NCBI GenBank assembly: GCA_002205965.3
Contig: NADL03000755.1
Coordinates: forward strand, 186,001 to 250,000
DNA length: 64,000 nt
Direction of reading: 5' to 3'
From: Kappaphycus alvarezii
Taxonomy: Eukaryota; Rhodophyta; Florideophyceae; Gigartinales; Solieriaceae
Part shown: positions 56,501 to 64,000 of the stretch, in pieces
How positions within the stretch are numbered: the first letter of the stretch is position 1
Layout: each line of letters begins with the position of its first letter
Made by a program: the position numbers and the translations under genes
The notes under the pieces: generated by a model
Seen by the model: the letters and a program-made list of their open reading frames with translations, nothing else
What the model was told of the DNA's origin: nothing
Databases searched by the model: none

Positions 56501-59500
56501 CTTATCTTTTTAGTATTGCAGGTTTGAGACGTAAAACTCGCAGGATATTGAGAAATAAGAACGTTGATAAGGCAGTTTTATAATTTCTTGACCCTCTACT
56601 AAGTCCCCAAATAGTACCATGGTATCAGAAAATAGTGATTTTAACCCCCTTTAGTTCCGTATGGAAAGAACAATGCACTTATCTAAAAAGCGTTGGACAA
56701 TCGAGAATGTTGCCAAAGATTGATCTGGACGTGGAGGGTGAATATTTGATCCTCCGCAAGATATTTTCCTTCCGCAGATAAAAGACACAAAATAATTACG
56801 TAACCTAACTCTATATCTATCAGGAAACCAAAGCTTTTGAACGAGAAAATTAGAAAATTTCAAAACATAGAGACAACCTTTCCTTGTTTCGAGGGAATTC
56901 GTACAACGTTTTGTAGGTTTTTTTCTTGTTTAGAGTTTGCAACAAATCTTTTGGAGAATACTTGACAATTTATATATTAATAGCATAGTTTTCCATTGGA
57001 GAAAGCCTTTCATCAGGGAAATGTATGCCATCATTTAATATGGCAGGTGCAGCATCCAGCTATGGTAGAAGCTATAAACTATTATTCATCAAAATGTTTT
57101 CAATCAATATGACATGACCAAAATTTGAAATTATTACGCACTTTTTTCTCATGTTAGAAAAGTTGCCTAGTGGATTTAAGTTTCCAATTAAGAGTAACTG
57201 ATGCTCGATATTTACTCATCACCATGATCAGAACCCATAATTATTTATATAATTCTTTATTCGAGATTATTTTCAACGACTTCGCTTTTTTCATTTCAGT
57301 TGTGCCTATTTTAAGTAAAATCATACATTGAATATAGGCGGAGTACGGACTAAATACTTTCAGTATTTCTAATTGAGTTTTATGGAGCCAAAAAACGAAA
57401 TTAATCTAATTCTCAATCACAATTTCTAGAAATTTTGAACTAAAGGAAATTAATATTGTGTTAAAATTTTGAATCAGCAGTACACATACACTTCTATATT
57501 ATGCCGTAATTCTCGTCACTTCTCCTAAAAATATCCATTGGAACGAAATGACTAGTGATGGCACTTTTTATTTGGCGGAGCAAGTAATGAATATTCTTGC
57601 GCTAGCGCTTCACAGGAGAAGCACTGTATTACTGACAAAATAAATTCGAAGTTGCTTGAAATTGCGGAATAATAAGTTGCGTCTTACTATAATTATTGCA
57701 TTATTGAGTTCATAAAGGACGTAAAAGACAGTTACTACACTGACAGATGATTTTTTTATTCTCTCGGCGGTAAAAAGTTCGAAAATGCCTTTTCCAAGTA
57801 TTAACAAATTTTGACCCGTGATTATTACAGTATTTTTTCACGGAGCCAAAATCGTCAATGATTTATTTGATATTCAATGTGTGGGAGTACTTAGGTGACC
57901 ACTCAAGTAAGCCTTATGTTAGATACTTGAGTCTCTTTACTCTATCCTTCAAATAGTAAACGATTTTGGAATAAATTTTTAATGCCGTTCTTAAAAAATG
58001 GTACTTTGTTCAGAACACGGATAAAAATCACTTCCAGTTGTTTTTAGTGCGTCAAACTCCGTCAAACTAAACTTCATCATTAATAATAGTATAGTGCGAG
58101 CGTTTCCCCATTTTCCTCGGAATTTATCGGCAATTCTTAAATATAATTCAAAATTCCATATTAAACTTGACTAATTTGACCCCCAACAGTATTATTCCCT
58201 AAAAATACATAAAAAATTTCATTGCCATCCATAAACTCAACATATCTCTTTAGTTACCAACTAGATCTTTTCTATTTTGTAAAAATTGAAATTGATGTAA
58301 ATCTAAACTTGACGGAAAACGTATGGTAGGGAACGAATGATTATGTTTCGATAGACATCAATAAAAATATTTCTTAGATCATTTGTATTATTTTTTCATC
58401 CAACCGCTTTGAAAATATAATGGTTCCAGCAATGAAAAATAAAAGGAGCCCAGCTCTTTTGGGAGCACAATAAACCAACCATTTTAAAGACTGTTGAAAT
58501 TCAAATCTATGCTTCAATTATAACTTAATTTCATAAAAGTGAAGACATAAGCAGGAAAATTCCATTAATTTAATCAAAATGAAACAAGCATACCCAAATG
58601 TGAATCACTGCGTTTTTAATATTTCTCCGAAAAAAAATTCATCACATCTGAAATGGAGCTCCTGAAAATTATGTTCTTAAAAGGTCAGAAAGATGTGTGA
58701 GTATGTGGGCGTAATATCGTGTAATATCAAGCACAGCGTTTCAGCTCTCTGTTCTGCGACAGTTGGAACTTTTCATAAGACAATATTAATTCCCATATAA
58801 TCCATCCCTTATTTTGCACACGTTTAATTTTTCCTGGAAGACAAACTTATTTTACTGTGACTCTCTATATTTAAAAATGAGCGAAACGTCATTCAATATG
58901 TAGTGAGCTACCACTGAACGGCGGATTGCTGCAGTGCGATATTTTCTACAACAAAGCATCATATTAATAATCCCATGCAGGAAATAGAGGGGATTCATCC
59001 GAATCATGGGAGCATCTATAAAACGAATTTTTCGCCGCGGACAGATTCGATTTCATCTACGAGAAGGGTGATTTTAACTACGCAATATTTGGAAAAAAAT
59101 TGAGTCTATAAAAAGGGACAAATTGAAGTCTTTGGTTTAAAATTAGTCGAATAGAAACTAAACTCCTATAATAATGTAACTTTAAAATAATGTTAATATA
59201 AATAGGGGAAGAAAATTGTTTCAGTATGAAACGACGAAAAATTGTACTTTAAATTGAAAGAATGCAACAAATCTCGGAGCCTCTACATAAAATTGATATA
59301 TTTTGCATAAAAATTGGAGGTGTTACTCCTCTGTAAACTTTCTTCAAATAGGGGCGCTTTGTGTATTTTCTTTTACAAATTAAAGTAAAAATAGGATCGT
59401 CTCTGATTAATCTTCACCACTTCGTTATTCGAAAGCAACCAGCGTCGGATTTTGAAATGAAGATAAATATTTAATTGAGAGGATATCTCTTTGAAGGGAT

Positions 59501-62500
59501 TATTAGATAATATAAAAGAGAAAATCGCTTCATGCCCCACAATGTTTTCTATTGGAATACTTTCAGCAAGTTGATCGTAAATCTGGGAACATTAAAAAAC
59601 TGTAATTATTCAGGGTTGAGATGGATGAAGTTAAGATGGCTTACTTACAAAAATATTTAATCATCTGTGCAAAGAAGTACTGAAACGCCGTTGTCGCTTA
59701 GACAAGAGAAAAATGATCCGATTTTTGTCTTATTAGTTAAAGGAACAGTATGAGTTAGTAAGATGATGTCAAGAGAGGCAACCTCACCTAGTCAAACTCG
59801 GGCTCAAATTTTGTCGAGGAAGTTACTGAATACTAGGGAATGCCGTTGTTATTTTGATTGAATGGATTGGTTACAGTATTATACTATATTGAAGATATAT
59901 AAATTGTTAGATTCTCAATGAGAATTCAGTTTCCCTGAAAGGATGTAGATTAATTTTCATCTTAAAAGTTATTTTGGTAATTTTTATATTTTAAGGACGG
60001 ACAAAGATATATTATATTCTTCTTTGCTTAATGAAAGAGGCTTACGATCAAAATGATCTAGTTACTATTGATTAAACTCATTTTGGTCTCGAATCAGTCC
60101 AAGGTACCTGAAATATTTATTCTAAAGGATGGAAAAAGAAGATGGAAAATTCACTAAAAATATTGGAATAATAGATCATTTGGTCTTGAAACGCGTTCCT
60201 TACTTAATTACAATCAATAGACATAATATAATGAATTAAATTAAAAAGAATTACTAAGCAACAATGATATTCGCTCATAATCATTCTTTAAAAGAATTTC
60301 GCAAGTAATTTATAGCTTTTCCAAAGACAAAAATGAAATCTACATCTTGAGTCCCCCCTTTGACATAAAAATCCGTCTATTTTAATTCTGTCCCTTCTTT
60401 ATTTGTATGGTTGAGTGTTTCTATCGACTCTTGCTTTATAAAATACAGGAAAGCTTTCAATGTCCATATATGTACATATTAGTCAATTCAATGATCTTAA
60501 CGTGTCCAGCTGTGATAATTTATCCTTTTAAGTGCTGTTATCTCACCATAATTTAAACAACGATATCTTTTTGACCTTCTCACATCAATCGCAGTAATTA
60601 ATGGAATCTATATGCTAGTTAAGTTACATATAAATTACAACTAACAACTATCATTCCAAGTTTCTCTAAATATATTGAAAAAGTTCCTTTTGACCTTCAG
60701 GGCTTTATTTGGAACATAAAATTGGCATTGGAACCAAATCTTGTTGGTAACTTAGCACATATTTGAACATTGAATGATTATTAATATTATTTCCGTCCGA
60801 TTCTTTGGAGAATCGAGGAAGAATGAGTTTAGTCATAATTTTTTACCCGAAAAATGAAAAGAGTGGAATAAAGTAATTAAACTGCTGTAAAACTTTACAA
60901 TATGCTTGCATAATTTAAAGCTCGACTCGGAGATGGCTCATCTGGCTAAATTTTCCCTGGAAATAAATTTCTTTTCGGGGTAATTTTAAGAAATTTTCTA
61001 TAGAGTAAAATTTTCAATTTTCTATTGTAAGGTCTGAAAAGGTTTGTATCGATTTTATAGCGAATTCTTCTATTTACTTTTCACCTGAAATATGTTTTGT
61101 CCACATAAGAAAATGTAGTATTGTACCCGGAAAAATCTTTGCACTTAAATTACGGATAAATAGTGATCCTTAAGATTGTAGTTGTACTTTTACTTACCCG
61201 ATACTTTACAGAAGTTGTCAACATTAGATTTGGGTAAATGCGCAAATTTCATTCAATATTAAAATATCACTTTCATAGTAAAGAAGAATACTTTGTCGAC
61301 CAACGCCCATTTCAGAATTATTACTTTTATATCAACAGTTGCGCTTTACATAATGGAATCAAATCGTTTACTTCAGTAGAGGCGATAGAGCTCCGTTCGT
61401 CAGCACTCTTTTTGATTTAATTTTATAATTTTTTTGATTTCCTAAAATTCCGACAACCATCTGCTTACACCGCTCGAAACACTAACTATTTCCTCCGTCA
61501 GTTAATTGGAGCAGTACTTCAAAGAAATGGGCGACCATCGTCATCCTCTCTTGGATGATTCCTCTTAACCCAAGTAAAATTTAACATCTTCTCAATTGTA
61601 TTGATGTCGTCAATCACAATCAGCCCATTTCAAATGCTGAGCACCTTCCACCCAAAAGTAGTGGAAATCCACCCAAAAGTAGTGGAAATTTTGTTAGTAG
61701 AACCAGTGATTTTTTTGAAAAGTTTCCGACTGATCGAGGAGCAATCCACCTAAAACTACATTTAACCAATGTGAAAACCCCTCAGATGTTTTTGTTTGAA
61801 TTAACGTTATTTTATGTGCAACAGCTCGGTTATTGAACAATCAGAGTCACAAGAGAACTGTACATGCACTGTGAGCGTGGCTTGTTAAGTACATAAGCGT
61901 GTGTCCAATACTGATGCACCTCGGTGTCAATTTTATTCAACGACTGCCTCTGCTGGGCATAAGGTTTCGCCGTCCGTAAATTAAATTAATTTAAAAATTA
62001 CCCGATCCTACTTCATGTGGTTCATTGCTGGTTAAAGCGCTGGAGTCTAACCGATATCGGCTTATTTGTATTCTACAATGCTTTATGTAATGTTTAACCC
62101 TTCAAAGTAAAGCCCTGAATCCATCAGTTGGGTCGCCTAACTAAAAACTATCCATAATAATCTCCACACAGTATAGTAAAAGGATAAAGTAGCTTTTTGG
62201 AAAATTTTCCAAACTCACAGGAAAGTGTACTTACGGATAACTTCTCATTTCGTAGTGGAGATCATTACTTAACCCCCACTATGTTTCCCAAGCTTTAATA
62301 ATTATTTATTGAAAGAAATCAAAGGTTGATTGACTAAGTTCGAGTATAGTTACAAGACAGCTATTGAGATCTGTTTTTAACTCGAAAACCTTGCGTCGAG
62401 TTTGACAGGGCTGTAGAGATCGTTTACTGCTGAGGTAAGATGTAATTTAGATCTATTCATGGTATTTTTTCGGATGCAAGAGGACTGGGCGTACTACTCC

Positions 62501-64000
62501 ATTTAAAAAAGCTCAGATAAACAAACATTTCAAGTCATATATGGACTCTCGTGAAGGAACTAGTCAAAGCGCAGAACGCCATCGTCTGTTGATAGCTCTC
62601 AGCTGTTTGGTTTAGCAGCGAAGCACGAACGCGATAAATCGCAGAAACTGCAACTGCATGAGCTCTGAAAGTCATGTTTTGCACTGAACTAAAGTAATCA
62701 TTTCTCTTTGAATTCTCTTTAAGTTTTACGCCATTTTAATTCCATAGTTTTTCCAAAAGCTTACCGCGTCCAGCTCAATTTTAAGAAAGACGCAAATTTA
62801 TTCATTTCCAGTGTTATTTCGATTTATATACAGTACAGCAATACATCAAGGATTTGTGTGCTCGTGGCATTGTGGATTCCTATACGCTGGACATCATAAA
62901 ATTCGAAGTTTTCAGTTTTTCATGAAAGGCGATGTGTACCAAACATACATATACGGAAATTCAGGAGAGACGACCAACTTTTAGTAGAGTATCTGAATTT
63001 GTAAGATAATTCTTAATTTGGTTGAGTGTGAGAAATTCATGGTTTATTTTTATAAGTTAATGACAAGCTGGCAGTATTTGATGTCAGTGAACGTAAGAGT
63101 TCTGGGGATGCCGAGTACGATTCTGAAAACTACATTTACTGGCCACAGCTTTTCCACTCCTGGCTGACAGCTTGGAGCGATGGGTATGGAGCCAAGGTAT
63201 TTAGCTCGAAGAAATATCTTATATCTAGTCATTCTCGCCTATACATTTCTCCTGTATGTATTTTTATGTTATTTAGTATATGTGTTTGATTCGTTAAGGT
63301 TAGCTGAAAACTCTACATAAGCTGAGTAAACCGCTTCCTTTACGAGAATTCAAGCAGTTTTGGAGACACCTTCAAGTGCAAACCCAACCATTTGAGAAGT
63401 CGGAGGTCAAATTCTAGCCTAGGAAGCATTTCTTTCACGTTAGTCACAGAGCATGGTTGGCAGGTCCTGTCCGCCCTATACTTACTTGTAGCCCCTTGTC
63501 CCCCGTTCTGATACAATTTTTCTTGTTCCCACAACTGTGCTTCTGTAGCACTTTTTCGCTTGCAAAACCTTTGTTTACGGGACAATTGGTTCTGAAAATC
63601 TCATCCTCTCCCATTTATTCGTATCAAAAGGCAACAAACGGACTCCGATTGGTGAGAAGAGTTGAATGCTTATATTTATCTTCAAACCCCACATAGCGAG
63701 CTTTGTTCAGAAAAATCAATGCGACCTGATGTTTTCGTATGCAATCGAGAGGGGTTGGAATTTGAATTAATTTTTCCACTTCTCAGTTAAACTTCTTGCT
63801 TTAAGCGAAACTATGTGCTAGTGTGATAGATTTCTTTGGGGATCAATCATTCCGCAAGCTTCCCAGAAGGCTTCCTTGAGCCTAGCAGCGTAGACAAGAA
63901 TCCAGATGTAAATTAAGTAAATTATACCCAGAATTATTAGGTCTTCCTGGAACTAGAGTCCGATATGCAATGACGAAGTAATGTAATTAAGGGTGCTGTA
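53600..64000. other. AT-rich gene-poor block
   Basis: Over 10 kb of AT-rich DNA without a frame above about 80 codons. I recognised no RNA gene, transposon motif or long repeat, apart from the small tandem repeat at 61.65 kb and a scatter of T/A runs. The window's right end is still in it. Confidence 0.55.
61648..61689 (+). repeat. 21-bp tandem duplication
   Basis: Two identical adjacent units starting CCACCCAAAAGTAGTGG, each with CCAC/GTGG arms that could pair. Confidence 0.9.

Noticed and set aside
63885-63915. ACAAGAATCCAGATG at the right end, shared with the solo LTR hairpin region
   Set aside because: Only 15 bases match and the surrounding LTR sequence is missing, so chance cannot be excluded.
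1-64000. tRNA, rRNA, CRISPR array, prophage or bacterial operon
   Set aside because: None seen. Repeats are dispersed transposon copies or palindromic tracts, not regularly spaced, and coding logic is eukaryotic.

Overview
The window is eukaryotic, nuclear and dominated by repeats. It has no operons, Shine-Dalgarno sites, rRNA or tRNA genes that I can see. Most recognisable coding sequence is decayed transposable element: RLE-type non-LTR retrotransposons, a Ty1/copia element, solo LTRs, a PIF/Harbinger element and a Tc1/mariner-like element. The one clearly intact single-copy gene encodes a secreted protein resembling lytic polysaccharide monooxygenases. That gene, the fungal-looking copia polyprotein, and GC-richer gene islands set in AT-rich gene-poor DNA fit an early-diverging (zoosporic, chytrid-like) fungus. 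This is an inference at moderate to low confidence.

Layout. 1-3.7 kb: two decayed RLE-type retrotransposon pieces on the + strand, the second carrying two short copies of a dispersed tail repeat that I call R. 3.7-10.9 kb: a degenerate copia element on the - strand (LTR, gag with C2H2 finger remnants, protease, integrase, RT, RNase H, LTR). 11.2-11.7 and 23.3-23.8 kb: two solo LTRs of another family in opposite orientation, each with a 4-of-5 target duplication. 13.86-16.2 kb: the best preserved RLE element (643-codon ORF). 17.2-19.5 kb: PIF/Harbinger transposase and a convergent Myb-like ORF, ending at a foldback. 22.5 kb: a perfect 20-bp-stem hairpin. 24.6-25.7 kb: the LPMO-like gene. 27.4-28.7 kb: - strand RLE 3' ends. 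31.1-32.7 kb: a TATA-box gene for a PB1-domain protein ending in a peptidoglycan-binding-like fold, broken by about four single-base indels. 42.2-46.4 kb: RLE fragments, all on the + strand, including one copy split by a 551-bp insertion with a 7-bp target duplication. 49.2-49.8 kb: a probable small host gene (- strand). 51.8-53.6 kb: mariner-like element with recognisable terminal inverted repeats. 33.4-42.2 and 53.6-64 kb: AT-rich DNA with almost no coding signal.

Short palindromic TACTGTACAGTA-type tracts recur in the GC-richer parts (0.3, 30.3, 46.4, 47.3-47.6, 48.4, 50.8-51.0 kb) and I noticed none of comparable size in the AT-rich blocks. The picture is a repeat-rich, possibly subtelomeric or pericentromeric region in which element families have inserted into one another around a few host genes.
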